Part shown: one piece after another, positions 34,492-43,736 of the stretch
How the letters are laid out: the number at the start of each line of letters is the position of its first letter
How positions within the stretch are numbered: position 1 is the stretch's first letter
Source: Pseudomonas putida
GTDB lineage: Bacteria; Pseudomonadota; Gammaproteobacteria; Pseudomonadales; Pseudomonadaceae
DNA length: 64,000 nt
Assembly: GCF_002906855.1 (NCBI RefSeq)
Contig: NZ_MINI01000048.1
Coordinates: 558,001-622,000 of the forward strand
Reading direction: 5' to 3'
The notes under the pieces: generated by a model
Database searches by the model: none
What the model was told of the DNA's origin: nothing
Seen by the model: only the letters and a program-made list of their open reading frames with translations
Translations under genes and position numbers: made by a program

Positions 34492-35856
34492 TTAGCGGAT
34501 ACCCGATTGGCGCAGGGCGGCTGGCTGGAAATCGGCCTTGCTGGCACTGAAGCCGAAGTCGTAGGCACGCTTCTCTTCGTTCTTCATGCCCAGGGCCAGG
34601 TAGCGGCCCGATTGCAGGTCGTAGATGGCTTCAAGGGTGTACCACGGCACCTGCACGTTGTAGTACGGCTGGGCATGGGCCTCGGACACGCGCCACAGCT
34701 GGCCGCGGCCGTCATACTGGTCGATCACCGCAGCTTGCCAGGTGTCTTCGTCGATGTAGAAGTCACGCTTGGCGTAGATATGCCGCTGGCCCGGCTTCAG
34801 CGTCGCGACCACGTGCCAGACACGGCGCAGCTCGTAGCGGGTCAGGTCCTGGTTGATGTGCCCGGCCTTGAGGATGTCGGCGTACTTGAGCTTGGGGTCA
34901 TCCAGTTTGAAGGCGTTGGAGGCGATGTACATCTCCTTCTTGCCTTCGAGCTTCCAGTCGTAGCGGTCTGGCGCACCGTTGTACATATCCAGGTTGTCCG
35001 AAGTGCGCAGGCCATCGGCTGCGGTACCCGGGCCGTCGTACGACACCTGCGGGGCCTGGCGCACACGGCGCTGGCCGGCGTTGTAGATCCATGCCTTGCG
35101 CGGTTCCTTGACCTGGTCGAGGGTCTCGTGCACCAGCAGCACGGTACCGGCCAGGCGAGCCGGAGCAGTCACCTCCTGCTTGAAGTAGAACAGGATGTTG
35201 CCCGGGTTGTTCGGGTCGTAGTCCTTCATCCGGTCGCGGAACACGAACTGGTCCTGGAAGTACACAAGGCTGTACGACCCGTTCTGCTGCGGCGTGGCCT
35301 GGGTAACCAGGCGGGTGACGCTGCCGCCGCGGTAGCGGGTGATGTGGTTCCAGATCACTTCCAGGCCGCTTTTCGGGATCGGGAAAGGCACGGCAGTCTG
35401 GAAGTTGTTCAGGCCGTTGCCGCCTTCGACCAAGGTGGTCGCGGTGGCGTTCTTCTTGATCGCGGCGAACACATCGTCAGGCACCGTGGAGCCACGGTGG
35501 GTCTTGTAGACCGGGATCTTGAAGGTGTCCGGGTAGCGCTTGAGCATGGCCAGCTGGCCCGGCGAGAGCTTGTCCTTGTACTGATCGGCGTTCTGCGCGG
35601 TGATGGTCAACAGCGGCTTGTCACTGCCATAGGGGTCGGCAAGGAAGCCCTTGGCATCGACGCTGCCTGCGGTCTTCGACAGTGGCTCCCAGGGGCCGAT
35701 CGAACCATCGGCGTTGCCGGCCTTTTCCGCGCCCATCGGGGTCAGGGTGCTGCCAAGTTTTGCCGCTTCATCGGCGGAAACCGCAGCCATGACGCTGGTC
35801 GCCAGCAGGGACAGGCCCAGTACACCGGCTTGCAGCAGACTTCTGGTCTTGTTCAT
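34492..35856 (-). CDS. DUF1329 family periplasmic/outer-membrane protein
   Basis: A 454-residue exported protein with a signal peptide (1-24, cleaved after SVMA). The rest is a beta-rich LolB-like fold typical of DUF1329. Members are almost always paired with a DUF1302 protein, and often lie near RND-type lipid transporters or hydrophobic-compound catabolic genes; they have been proposed to handle lipids or hydrophobic substrates. Here it is 24 bp after the DUF1302 gene, so co-transcribed with it. A terminator follows. Confidence 0.9.
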   Translation of the reverse strand: MNKTRSLLQAGVLGLSLLATSVMAAVSADEAAKLGSTLTPMGAEKAGNADGSIGPWEPLSKTAGSVDAKGFLADPYGSDKPLLTITAQNADQYKDKLSPGQLAMLKRYPDTFKIPVYKTHRGSTVPDDVFAAIKKNATATTLVEGGNGLNNFQTAVPFPIPKSGLEVIWNHITRYRGGSVTRLVTQATPQQNGSYSLVYFQDQFVFRDRMKDYDPNNPGNILFYFKQEVTAPARLAGTVLLVHETLDQVKEPRKAWIYNAGQRRVRQAPQVSYDGPGTAADGLRTSDNLDMYNGAPDRYDWKLEGKKEMYIASNAFKLDDPKLKYADILKAGHINQDLTRYELRRVWHVVATLKPGQRHIYAKRDFYIDEDTWQAAVIDQYDGRGQLWRVSEAHAQPYYNVQVPWYTLEAIYDLQSGRYLALGMKNEEKRAYDFGFSASKADFQPAALRQSGIR

Positions 35857-35880
35857 CTGTGTCTTCCTGGATCAGTGTTC

Positions 35881-37767
35881 TTAGAAGTTCACGCCGAAGC
35901 TGAGAGCGACGAAGTCGCGATCATCCACGGTGCTGTACTTGCCGTCGAAGAAGTTGGTGTACGACAGGCTGGCGGTATAGGTGTTCTGATACTCGGCATC
36001 CAGACCCAGGCTGACGGCCTTGCGCCCTTCCTCGAAGTTGCCGCCAGGGCCCGGCGAGTAACCGGAGACGTCATGCGACCAGGCCACGTTGGGCTTGAGG
36101 TTGACCCCGGCGAACACGTCGTTGTAGTCCCAGATGACCCGGGCGCGGTAACCCCAGGAGGTGCTGGTGGTGTAGCCGTCGTTCTCGCACTTGCGGTTGA
36201 GGTTGGCGGTCGAAGCACCGGCGCCGGCACCAGCGATGGTGCTGGCGTTAAGCGCCTGGCAGGTGTCGGCGCCGCCGGTTGCGGGCAGCGGGCCAGGGCC
36301 GAATACCGGGTCACGACCGTAACGGGTATCGTGCGCGTTCTCCAGGCCACCCACATGGGTGACGCCCAGTTCACCGACCACGGTCATGCGGCTGGCGCCC
36401 ATCACCTGGTCGAAGAAGTGCGTCAGGGTCGTCTGGAACTGGGTGATTTCCTTGCGACGATAGCCGTGCAGGTCTTCGCCTGGCGTACCGGTGAGCAAGG
36501 AAGCATTGCTCAGCGCGCCACCAATCGGGCGTACACCAGAGAACAGAATGTCGGTGGTGTTCAGTTGTACCGGTGCGTTCGGCCGGTAGCTGACTTCACC
36601 GCTCCAGGCGGTACCCGTGGGCAGTGTGGTGGAGAAGCTCAAGCCATACAGGCGAATGTCCTCGGGGTACTCGACGAAGTACTTCGAATTGCCTGCCACG
36701 ATCAGCGGCGCCAGCGAACGCAATTGCGCCGGCAACCGGCTGAGGTTGGCGAATACCGACGGCGAAGCGCCGGTAGCGCTGAAAATCGGCGCGCGGCTGT
36801 GGTAATTCATGAAGTAGGCGCCGAACTCGGTGTCGAGCGGCTCGAACATGTAGCGCATGGCGACGCCAAACTGGCCACTGTCACGCGCATCGCGGTCGGC
36901 ACCGCGAGCTACCAGTACACCTTCCTGGTTGATGTTTACGCCTTGAGTGGCCAGGAATTGCTGGGCAGCAGCCGGCACCGTGCGGCTGCTGTTGAGCACG
37001 CGCAGGTTGTCGGTGCAGCCGTCGGCGATGATATCGGGCTGGGAGAAGAAAGTGCCGCAGTTGTCGACGACGGTCTGGTCCCACTCGATCTGGTAGAAGG
37101 CCTCGGCCGACAGGTTGTCGGTCAGGCTCTGCGAGATGTAGAACATGTTGACCGGAATCAGGCCTTCCTTGATCTCCGCCCCCGGACGACGGAACGCGGA
37201 CACATCGATCGGGTTGATCGAGTTGATGCCGCCGCCGATGAAAGTGCTCTCACCCCAGCTCACCACCTGCTTGCCCAGACGTACCGACCCCGGTTGATCA
37301 CCGATCGAGTAGTTGTGGTAGACGAAGGCGTCGAGCAGTTGCGAACCCGCCGACTTGGCACCTTCCTTGCGGCCCGAGTCGCTGATGTCCTTGAATTCGC
37401 GGCTTTCGTCCTTCAGCTCGAAGTCGTACCAGTACTTGCCACGCAGGAACACCCCGGTGTCGCCGTACTTCAGCTCAAGGTCGTGGATACCCTTGAAGAT
37501 CTTCGAAAAGGTCTCGCCCTTCTTGAAGTTCAGGTGGCCGTCGTCGGAGGTTTGCGACAGGCCCTTGCCACCGTTGTTGACCCCGATCAGGTTCTGGTTG
37601 GGGTTGGCAGTGGACCAGCTGGCGCCGACGGAGAGCGACGAGTCGAACTGGCCTTCGATTTCACCAATGTTGAAACTGACAGCGAAAGCAGGACTTGCGA
37701 GCGTGGAAGCAAGGCTGACGGCCAAGGGCAGCTTGGCCCGGCGCCAGAACAGGTTTGCAGATTTCAT
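35881..37767 (-). CDS. DUF1302 family outer-membrane protein
   Basis: A 628-residue exported protein with a signal peptide (1-29, cleaved after PAFA). The mature part is full of alternating beta strands and ends in the aromatic signature VALSFGVNF, as in outer-membrane barrels. DUF1302 proteins are associated with DUF1329 partners and with uptake or export of hydrophobic substrates. The ATG at 37767 (MKSANLFWRR) is preceded by GGAG; the much longer open frame upstream is not coding. First gene of a two-gene operon. Confidence 0.9.
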   Translation of the reverse strand: MKSANLFWRRAKLPLAVSLASTLASPAFAVSFNIGEIEGQFDSSLSVGASWSTANPNQNLIGVNNGGKGLSQTSDDGHLNFKKGETFSKIFKGIHDLELKYGDTGVFLRGKYWYDFELKDESREFKDISDSGRKEGAKSAGSQLLDAFVYHNYSIGDQPGSVRLGKQVVSWGESTFIGGGINSINPIDVSAFRRPGAEIKEGLIPVNMFYISQSLTDNLSAEAFYQIEWDQTVVDNCGTFFSQPDIIADGCTDNLRVLNSSRTVPAAAQQFLATQGVNINQEGVLVARGADRDARDSGQFGVAMRYMFEPLDTEFGAYFMNYHSRAPIFSATGASPSVFANLSRLPAQLRSLAPLIVAGNSKYFVEYPEDIRLYGLSFSTTLPTGTAWSGEVSYRPNAPVQLNTTDILFSGVRPIGGALSNASLLTGTPGEDLHGYRRKEITQFQTTLTHFFDQVMGASRMTVVGELGVTHVGGLENAHDTRYGRDPVFGPGPLPATGGADTCQALNASTIAGAGAGASTANLNRKCENDGYTTSTSWGYRARVIWDYNDVFAGVNLKPNVAWSHDVSGYSPGPGGNFEEGRKAVSLGLDAEYQNTYTASLSYTNFFDGKYSTVDDRDFVALSFGVNF

Positions 37768-38095
37768 CGACGCTACTCCATGTACTTTATTGTTATGGCA
37801 GTGAGTCCTTTCAGAAACGGCCCGAGCGACCGGTGTGCAGGTTTGCCCTGCAGCGGCACGTCTTGCGCGTACCGCTCTCCCCATTCCTGAAGATCCCCTG
37901 GCCCCGACTATAGCCAGCAGGCTCAGGTGCTTGATCCCTCTAAAGTGTGATTTGCGCACCCGCTGCCAAATCGCCCCGGTGTTTCCCGGGTAGCGCATCG
38001 GCCGTGCTGAAGCATGGCCGATTTTTTTCGTTTGGCAAGGCCTAAAGCGGTCTAGAATGCGGGTCACACACCGTCGTGCGCGCCCCGCAGCGGGG
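37768..38095. other. Intergenic region upstream of the DUF1302 gene
   Basis: A 328-bp region with no gene. On the minus strand a TATAGT (37907-37912) is the best -10 for the DUF1302 operon, but no -35 matches at 16-18 bp. That fits an activator-dependent promoter, perhaps driven by the MalT-type regulator. At the right end, GCCCCGC/GCGGGGT (38082-38097) can form a short stem at the end of the acyl-CoA synthetase gene. No riboswitch or small ORF is evident. Confidence 0.5.
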
Positions 38096-39778
38096 TTACA
38101 ACGTAGACAGGAAGGCGCTGTTACTGGCCTGCCACTGGACGATGTCCTGGCGGATACGCTTCTTGTCGATCTTGCCGACACTGGTCTTGGGAATTTCAGT
38201 AACAACGGCAATCTGGCTGGGAATGGCCCACTTGTTGATGTGTCCTTCCTCGACAAAAGGCTTGAGATGCTCCTTCAGCGCCTTGGCATCGATCGCCTTG
38301 TCTTCACGCACCACCAGCAAGGCGAACGGGCGCTCGCCCCATTGCGGGTCTGCCACCCCGACCACCGCCACTTCGCGCACCGCCGGATGACGGCTGATCA
38401 GGTCCTCGAGGTCGAGCGAGGAGATCCACTCGCCGCCGGTCTTGATCACATCCTTGATACGGTCGCGGATATCGATGTAACCCATTCCGTCGAGGGTGGC
38501 GACGTCGCCGGTGTGCAGCCAGCCGCCGTGCCACAGCTCCTCGCTCTTTTCCGGCTCCTTGAAGTAACCCATGGTCAGCCACGGCGCACGCAGCACCAGT
38601 TCGCCCTGGGTCTCGCCATCGGCCGGGAGGAAGTTGCCATCGCCATCGATGATCGCCGCTTCCACCAATGGCACCGGAACGCCAGCCTTGATGCGGTAGG
38701 TAACACGCTCATCCTCGCTGCCGGCCTGCAGCTCGTCATTCAGGTGCGCGGCGGAAATCAGCGGGCAGGTTTCGGACATGCCGTAGGCGGCGGTCAACTG
38801 GATGCCGCGGGCCAGCGCGGCCTTGTACAGCGAGCTGTTCAAGGCACTGCCGCCAATGATGATCTTCCAGCCGCCGAAGTCCTGGCCCTGGGCATTCGGG
38901 CAGTTGAGCAGCATCTGCAGGATGGTCGGCACACAGTGCGAGAAGGTGACCTTCTCTTCGCGCCACAGCTTGACCAGCATGTCCGGCTCGTAGCGGCCCG
39001 GGTAGACCTGCTTCATGCCGAGCATGGTGGCCGCGTAGGGGATGCCCCAGGCATGCACGTGGAACATCGGCGTGATGGGCATGTACACGTCGTTGCTGCC
39101 GAGCAGGCGCACGCTGTCGATGCTGCCGGTCACTGCGGCTTCGGCCAGGGTATGCAGCACCAGCTGGCGGTGGGTGAAGTAGACGCCCTTGGGGTTGCCC
39201 GTGGTGCCGGTGGTGTAGAAGGTGGTGGCCACTGAGTTCTCGTCGAAATCCGGGAAGTCGTAGCGTGGGCTGGCGGCGGCGAGCAGTTGCTCGTATTCGC
39301 CGATCAGGTTCGGCAGGTCGGCGGTCTTGTCCGGGCCATCGGTGATCAGCAGGGTCTTGTCGACCGTGGTCAATTGCCCGGCGATGGCCTGATAGAGGCC
39401 GACGAAATCACTGTTGACCAGCACGAAGCGGTCTTCGGCGTGGTTCATGGTGTAGAGGATCTGCTCGGGCGACAGGCGCACGTTGATGGTGTGCACCACC
39501 GCGCCGATCATCGGGATGGCGAACATGCATTCCAGGTAACGGTGGCTGTCCCAGTCCATCACCGCCACGGTGTCACCGGCCTTGACCCCGGCTGCGGTCA
39601 GCACGTTGGCGAGGCGGGCGATACGCTCGGCGAGCTGTGGATAAGTCAGGCGCAGCTGATCGCGATAGACGATCTCGCGGGTCTTTTCGTAGCGGCTGCC
39701 AGACATCAGCAGGCGCTTGATCAACAGAGGGAAGTTATAGGCGCCCTCGGCGGGCTTGATGATGCGGGTCTGCAACAT
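38096..39778 (-). CDS. Medium/long-chain acyl-CoA synthetase
   Basis: A 560-residue AMP-forming ligase that activates a fatty acid to its CoA thioester. It has the AMP-binding motif YTTGTTGNPKGV, AYGMSETCPL and the C-terminal GWLHTGDVATLDG and DRIKDVIKTGGEW signatures. In P. putida KT2440 a syntenic gene (fadDx, PP_0763, by recollection) has been linked to medium-chain fatty acids; the assignment here is by resemblance. The ATG at 39778 has AAGGGAT upstream. It is on the same strand as, but downstream in position from, the DUF1302/DUF1329 operon. Confidence 0.92.
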   Translation of the reverse strand: MLQTRIIKPAEGAYNFPLLIKRLLMSGSRYEKTREIVYRDQLRLTYPQLAERIARLANVLTAAGVKAGDTVAVMDWDSHRYLECMFAIPMIGAVVHTINVRLSPEQILYTMNHAEDRFVLVNSDFVGLYQAIAGQLTTVDKTLLITDGPDKTADLPNLIGEYEQLLAAASPRYDFPDFDENSVATTFYTTGTTGNPKGVYFTHRQLVLHTLAEAAVTGSIDSVRLLGSNDVYMPITPMFHVHAWGIPYAATMLGMKQVYPGRYEPDMLVKLWREEKVTFSHCVPTILQMLLNCPNAQGQDFGGWKIIIGGSALNSSLYKAALARGIQLTAAYGMSETCPLISAAHLNDELQAGSEDERVTYRIKAGVPVPLVEAAIIDGDGNFLPADGETQGELVLRAPWLTMGYFKEPEKSEELWHGGWLHTGDVATLDGMGYIDIRDRIKDVIKTGGEWISSLDLEDLISRHPAVREVAVVGVADPQWGERPFALLVVREDKAIDAKALKEHLKPFVEEGHINKWAIPSQIAVVTEIPKTSVGKIDKKRIRQDIVQWQASNSAFLSTL

Positions 39779-39940
39779 GGTGATCCCTTTTCTGAAAAGC
39801 ATGCCGAACAAGTCTGGATCTACTGTAGTAGCTCAATGTGACGGTCAAATCAGCCGAAGGAATGATTTGGCGGCGCAAGGTATGAGTGGCATTGTGCGGG
39901 GAGATGGATCAACCCCTGCCCTGCCTCCGGAGCTTCCCTG

Positions 39941-40906
39941 ATGCCCAGCTTGCGCCGTGCCGTGTTTCTCGACCACCAATCCCTGGACCTTGGCGACCTT
40001 GACCTGTCGCCGTTGCAGCAGCAGTTCGACGAATTCGAGCTGTTTGCCGCCACCCGCCCGGAACAGGTCGCCGAACGCCTGCAGGGCGCTGTCGCAGTGG
40101 TCAGCAACAAGGTCATGCTCGATGCCGCCGCGCTGGCCGCCAACCCGCAGCTGAAATTGATCCTGGTGGCCGCCACCGGCACCAACAATGTCGACCTGGC
40201 CGCTGCCCGCGCCCAAGGCATCACCGTCTGCAACTGCCAGGGCTATGGCACGCCGTCGGTGGCCCAGCACACCCTCGCCCTGCTGCTGGCCCTGGCCACG
40301 CGCCTGTGCGACTACAACCAGGCGGTGGCAGACGGTGAGTGGGCCAAGGCCAGCCAGTTCTGCCTGCTGGATTTCCCGATCGTCGAACTGGAAGGCAAGA
40401 CCCTCGGCCTGCTCGGCCATGGCGAACTGGGTGGTGCAGTGGCACGGCTGGCCGAAGCCTTCGGCATGCGCGTGCTGAGCGGGCAGATCCCTGGCCGCCC
40501 GGCCCGTGACGATCGCCTGGCGCTGGATGAACTGCTGCCGCAGGTCGACGCGCTGACCCTGCACTGCCCGCTCAACGAGCATACCCGGCACATGATCGGT
40601 GCCCACGAACTGGCACTACTGAAAAAAGGCGCACTGGTGGTCAACACCGCCCGCGGCGGCCTGATCGACGAACAGGCCTTGGCCGACGCCTTGCGCAGCG
40701 GTCACCTGGGCGGCGCGGCCACCGATGTGTTGAGCGTCGAGCCGCCGGTCCATGGCAACCCGCTGCTGGAAAAAGGCATCCCGCGGCTGCTGATCACCCC
40801 ACATAGCGCCTGGGGCGCGGTGGAATCGCGCCAACGCATCGTCGGCCAGCTCAGCGAAAACGCCAAGGCCTTCTTCGAAGGCCAGCCACGCCGCGTGGTC
40901 AGCTGA
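39941..40906 (+). CDS. D-2-hydroxyacid dehydrogenase (hydroxypyruvate/glycerate type)
   Basis: A 321-residue NAD(P)-dependent dehydrogenase. It has the Rossmann motif GLLGHGELGGAVARL, the substrate-binding Arg in VNTARGGLIDE and the catalytic His in HSAWGAVE. It resembles glycerate dehydrogenase/hydroxypyruvate reductase, which reduce hydroxypyruvate or glyoxylate; the exact substrate is not fixed by sequence. The ATG at 39941 has GGAG upstream. It diverges from the acyl-CoA synthetase gene; rsmC follows 64 bp later. Confidence 0.88.
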   Translation: MPSLRRAVFLDHQSLDLGDLDLSPLQQQFDEFELFAATRPEQVAERLQGAVAVVSNKVMLDAAALAANPQLKLILVAATGTNNVDLAAARAQGITVCNCQGYGTPSVAQHTLALLLALATRLCDYNQAVADGEWAKASQFCLLDFPIVELEGKTLGLLGHGELGGAVARLAEAFGMRVLSGQIPGRPARDDRLALDELLPQVDALTLHCPLNEHTRHMIGAHELALLKKGALVVNTARGGLIDEQALADALRSGHLGGAATDVLSVEPPVHGNPLLEKGIPRLLITPHSAWGAVESRQRIVGQLSENAKAFFEGQPRRVVS

Positions 40907-40970
40907 GCGCCCGCTCAGTCGCGCGCCCGGCTCTGCTACACTGCGCCACTTTTTTCAGGAGGCGTCGTCC

Positions 40971-41969
40971 ATGGACCCGCGCAGTGAAGTGTTGCTCCGC
41001 CAGGCAGAGCTGTTCCAGGGCCCGCTGCTGCTCGCCGGCGCCCCCGCCGACGGCCTGCTCGGGCAACTGCCCCAGGCCCATGGCTGGACTTGGCATGCCG
41101 GTGACCAGGCCATGCTCGACAGCCGCTTCACCGGGCGCAGCCACTACGGCGTCGATGTACCGCCGGTCGATTTCGAGACGGCCGTGCTGTTCCTGCCCAA
41201 GTCCCGCGAGCTGGCGGCCTACCTGCTCAATGCCCTGGCATCCGGCCTGGCGGGCCGCGAGCTGTACCTGGTGGGCGAAAAGCGTGGCGGCATCGAAGGC
41301 GCGGCCAAACAGCTGCAAGCTTTCGGCAAGCCGCGCAAGCTCGACAGCGCGCGGCACTGCCAGCTGTGGCAGGTGACCGTGGACAATGCCCCGCGAGCCA
41401 AACCGCTGGATAGCCTGGCCGAGCGCTTCACGCTCGAACTCGAAGATGGCCCACTGCAGGTGGTGAGCCTGCCGGGGGTGTTCAGCCATGGCCGCCTCGA
41501 CCGCGGCACCGCCCTGCTGCTCAAGCACCTGGACAACTTGCCGGTCGGCCATGTGCTTGACTTCGGCTGCGGCGCTGGCGTGCTCGGTGCCACGGTCAAG
41601 CGTCGTTATCCACAGAGCCGGGTCACCCTGCTGGATGTCGATGCCTTCGCCGTGGCAGCCAGTCGCCTGACCCTTGCAGCCAACAGCCTGGAAGGCGAAG
41701 TCATCAGCGGCGATGGTATTGATGCCGCGCCCGCCGACCTGAGCCTGATCCTGAGCAACCCACCGTTCCACACCGGGGTGCACACCAATTACCAGGCATC
41801 GGAAAACCTGCTGAAAAAATCCGGCCAACATCTGCGAAAAGGTGGCGAAATGCGCCTTGTGGCGAATAGCTTCCTGCGCTATCAACCACTGATCGAAGGT
41901 GCCCTGGGCAATTGCCAGACCTGCGCCGAAGCCGATGGCTTCCGCATCTATCGCGCAACACGCGGATAA
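40971..41969 (+). CDS. rsmC: 16S rRNA (guanine-N2)-methyltransferase RsmC
   Basis: A 332-residue enzyme that methylates G1207 of 16S rRNA. It has a degenerate N-terminal methyltransferase-like half (about 1-160) and a catalytic C-terminal half with VLDFGCGAGVLGATV (SAM binding) and the base-methylating motif SNPPFHTG. This duplicated layout and the length are typical of RsmC. The ATG at 40971 is preceded by AGGAGG at ten bases. Confidence 0.93.
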   Translation: MDPRSEVLLRQAELFQGPLLLAGAPADGLLGQLPQAHGWTWHAGDQAMLDSRFTGRSHYGVDVPPVDFETAVLFLPKSRELAAYLLNALASGLAGRELYLVGEKRGGIEGAAKQLQAFGKPRKLDSARHCQLWQVTVDNAPRAKPLDSLAERFTLELEDGPLQVVSLPGVFSHGRLDRGTALLLKHLDNLPVGHVLDFGCGAGVLGATVKRRYPQSRVTLLDVDAFAVAASRLTLAANSLEGEVISGDGIDAAPADLSLILSNPPFHTGVHTNYQASENLLKKSGQHLRKGGEMRLVANSFLRYQPLIEGALGNCQTCAEADGFRIYRATRG

Positions 41970-42007
41970 AAACAGGGCTTGCCGAAACGGTTTCGGCTAG
42001 GCAGAAT

Positions 42008-42206
42008 CCGCACCGTCCTAGGGGAGTAGTCTCCCGCGAGCGCCCTGCTCGCCCGGTACGCGTCAACATACTTGGCCCACAGGCCATGGCGCGTGCGACC
42101 CAGCGACCTGCGCAGACAGGTCCTCGGTTTGACAAGACCTATGACACGCACACCTTACCCGGGGCGGGAAGGCTGTACGTGTCATAGCCGAGTCGACCCG
42201 CCCCCG
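42008..42206 (+). promoter_or_regulatory. yybP-ykoY (Mn2+) riboswitch with expression platform
   Basis: The aptamer's conserved elements are present in order: GGGGAGTAG (42021-42029), GTCAACATACTT (42062-42073) and AGACCTATGAC (42135-42145). Helix P1 forms between GTCCTAGG (42015-42022) and CCTATGAC (42138-42145) with one mismatch. CTATGACACG (42139-42148) can alternatively pair perfectly with CGTGTCATAG (42178-42187), and GGGGCGGG (42161-42168) with CCCGCCCC (42197-42204) next to the ribosome-binding site. These are mutually exclusive folds. The riboswitch should control the exporter gene at 42218. Confidence 0.9.
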
Positions 42207-42217
42207 TAGGAATCCTG

Positions 42218-42802
42218 ATGCTGGAATCTCTGTTGGTCCCCACCGCAATCGTTGCCTTGGCCGAAATCGGCGACAAGACGCAATTGCTCGCGCTCATCCT
42301 CGCCGCACGCTTCCGCAAGCCTTGGCCAATCATCGCCGGCATCATTGCCGCCACCTTGGCCAACCATGCCGCGGCCGGTGCCGTGGGTGCCTGGGTCGGC
42401 AGCTTCTTCACCGAGTCGGTGTTGCACTGGATTCTTGCCGCCAGCTTCACCGCCACCGCGCTGTGGACCCTGGTACCGGACAAGATGGACGATGACGAGA
42501 ACCCGGCCCGCCGCTTCGGCCCGTTCCTGACCACGCTGATCGCCTTCTTCCTGGCCGAAATCGGTGACAAGACCCAGGTCGCAACGGTGATGTTGGCTGC
42601 CCAGTATCCACACCTGATCCTGGTCATCGTCGGGACTACCTTGGGCATGCTGATTGCCAACGTGCCGGTGGTGCTGGCGGGTAACTTCGCCGCGGAGAAA
42701 CTGCCACTGACGCTGATTCGTCGCCTGGCAGCGACCGCGTTCTTCGTGCTGGCGATCGTGGCCGTGTACTCGGCGATGAAGACCAGTGGCTGGGTGGGAT
42801 GA
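42218..42802 (+). CDS. UPF0016/GDT1 (TMEM165) family manganese exporter
   Basis: A 194-residue membrane protein with six predicted helices and the two family signatures ALAEIGDKTQLL and FLAEIGDKTQVA, whose Glu and Asp bind the cation. Bacterial members (MneA, for example) export Mn2+. The Mn2+ riboswitch immediately upstream supports that role. The ATG at 42218 has TAGGAA upstream. It is followed by a hairpin terminator and converges with the M48 peptidase gene. Confidence 0.92.
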   Translation: MLESLLVPTAIVALAEIGDKTQLLALILAARFRKPWPIIAGIIAATLANHAAAGAVGAWVGSFFTESVLHWILAASFTATALWTLVPDKMDDDENPARRFGPFLTTLIAFFLAEIGDKTQVATVMLAAQYPHLILVIVGTTLGMLIANVPVVLAGNFAAEKLPLTLIRRLAATAFFVLAIVAVYSAMKTSGWVG

Positions 42803-42813
42803 CCTGAAAAGCT

Positions 42814-42832
42814 GGGGCCGCTTTGCGGCCCC
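42814..42832. terminator. Hairpin terminator
   Basis: 8-bp stem GGGGCCGC/GCGGCCCC with a TTT loop, between the convergent exporter and M48 peptidase genes. The T-rich tract begins only several bases later (CGGTTTTAC), so termination may be modest. Confidence 0.65.
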
Positions 42833-42841
42833 CTATCGGTT

Positions 42842-43657
42842 TTACTGCTTGGCCGCTTCGTACAGCGGCATCACCTTCGGAATCGCCGCCTGCAACGAGG
42901 CGATCCGGCTGCTGGACGCCGGGTGAGTGCTCATGAACTCTGGCGGTGCGCCTTCCGAAGCCTTGCTCATCTTGTTCCACAAGGTGATCGCGGCATTCGG
43001 GTCATAACCGGCTCGCGCCGAAAGCTCCAGGCCAATCAAGTCGGCTTCGTTCTCGTTGGCGCGGCTGTTGGGCAGGGTCATGGAGTAGTTCACCACGGCG
43101 TCGGCCAGCGCCATGCTGTCCTGGCCAAGGCCAAGCAATGCTCCTGCGCCCTGGCGTGCCATCTGCACGCCGTAGGCCTTGGACATGGCTTCACGGCTGT
43201 GCTCGCGCAAGGCGTGGGCGATTTCGTGGCCAACCACTGCGGCGATTTCCGCATCGGTGAGCTTGAGCTGATCGATCAACCCGGTGTACACGATGATCTT
43301 GCCACCCGGCCCGCAGTTGGCATTGAGCTCGTCGCTCTTGATGACGTTGACTTCCCAGTTCCATTGCGCTGCATCAGGGCGGAACTTGGGCGCCTGGGCG
43401 ATCAGCCGGCTGGCGATGGCCTGCACCCGCTTGGCATCGGCACTGGACTTGTCCAGCACGCCCTTGCTCGACGCCTCGCCGAGGGTCTGCTGGTACGACT
43501 GGGCGTACATCTGGTTGACCTCGTCGGTCGAGAGCATGCTGAACATGTACTGCTGGCGCTCGACGCCGACAGCACCGCCACTGGTGGTATTCACCGCCTG
43601 GCAGCCGGCCAGCAGGATGCCAGCACTCAACAGGCTGACAACAAAAGACTTACGCAT
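42842..43657 (-). CDS. M48 family metallopeptidase lipoprotein
   Basis: A 271-residue zinc protease. The N-terminus is a signal peptide with a lipobox (LLAGC), so it is anchored in the envelope. The active site is HEIAHALREH (HExxH), with the third ligand in ENEADLIGLE. It resembles LoiP/YcaL/YfgC-type peptidases that act on outer-membrane proteins. The ATG at 43657 has GGGAG at eight bases; a TTG one codon earlier is rejected. Confidence 0.92.
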   Translation of the reverse strand: MRKSFVVSLLSAGILLAGCQAVNTTSGGAVGVERQQYMFSMLSTDEVNQMYAQSYQQTLGEASSKGVLDKSSADAKRVQAIASRLIAQAPKFRPDAAQWNWEVNVIKSDELNANCGPGGKIIVYTGLIDQLKLTDAEIAAVVGHEIAHALREHSREAMSKAYGVQMARQGAGALLGLGQDSMALADAVVNYSMTLPNSRANENEADLIGLELSARAGYDPNAAITLWNKMSKASEGAPPEFMSTHPASSSRIASLQAAIPKVMPLYEAAKQ

Positions 43658-43736
43658 CAAAACACTCCCTTTTTACATGCGCCGTATCCTAGGCTGAGTC
43701 GCCCGTAACCCGCCATAGCCGCAGGGAAGATTTTAT

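Noticed and set aside
34393..37890. 1165-codon open frame on the plus strand
   Set aside because: It spans the antisense of two well-supported exported-protein genes with signal peptides; it is a codon-bias artefact.
37768..38095. MalT-like boxes in the DUF1302 upstream region
   Set aside because: GAGGGATC on the minus strand has weak resemblance to a MalT box, but a single partial match is not evidence.
41981..41997. Terminator after rsmC
   Set aside because: GCCGAAA-CGG-TTTCGGC is a good stem but has no T run; it is directly upstream of the riboswitch and may belong to its leader. Left uncalled.
42139..42187. Rho-independent terminator in the riboswitch region
   Set aside because: The hairpin is strong but no T run follows it on the plus strand, so it is better seen as an expression-platform helix.
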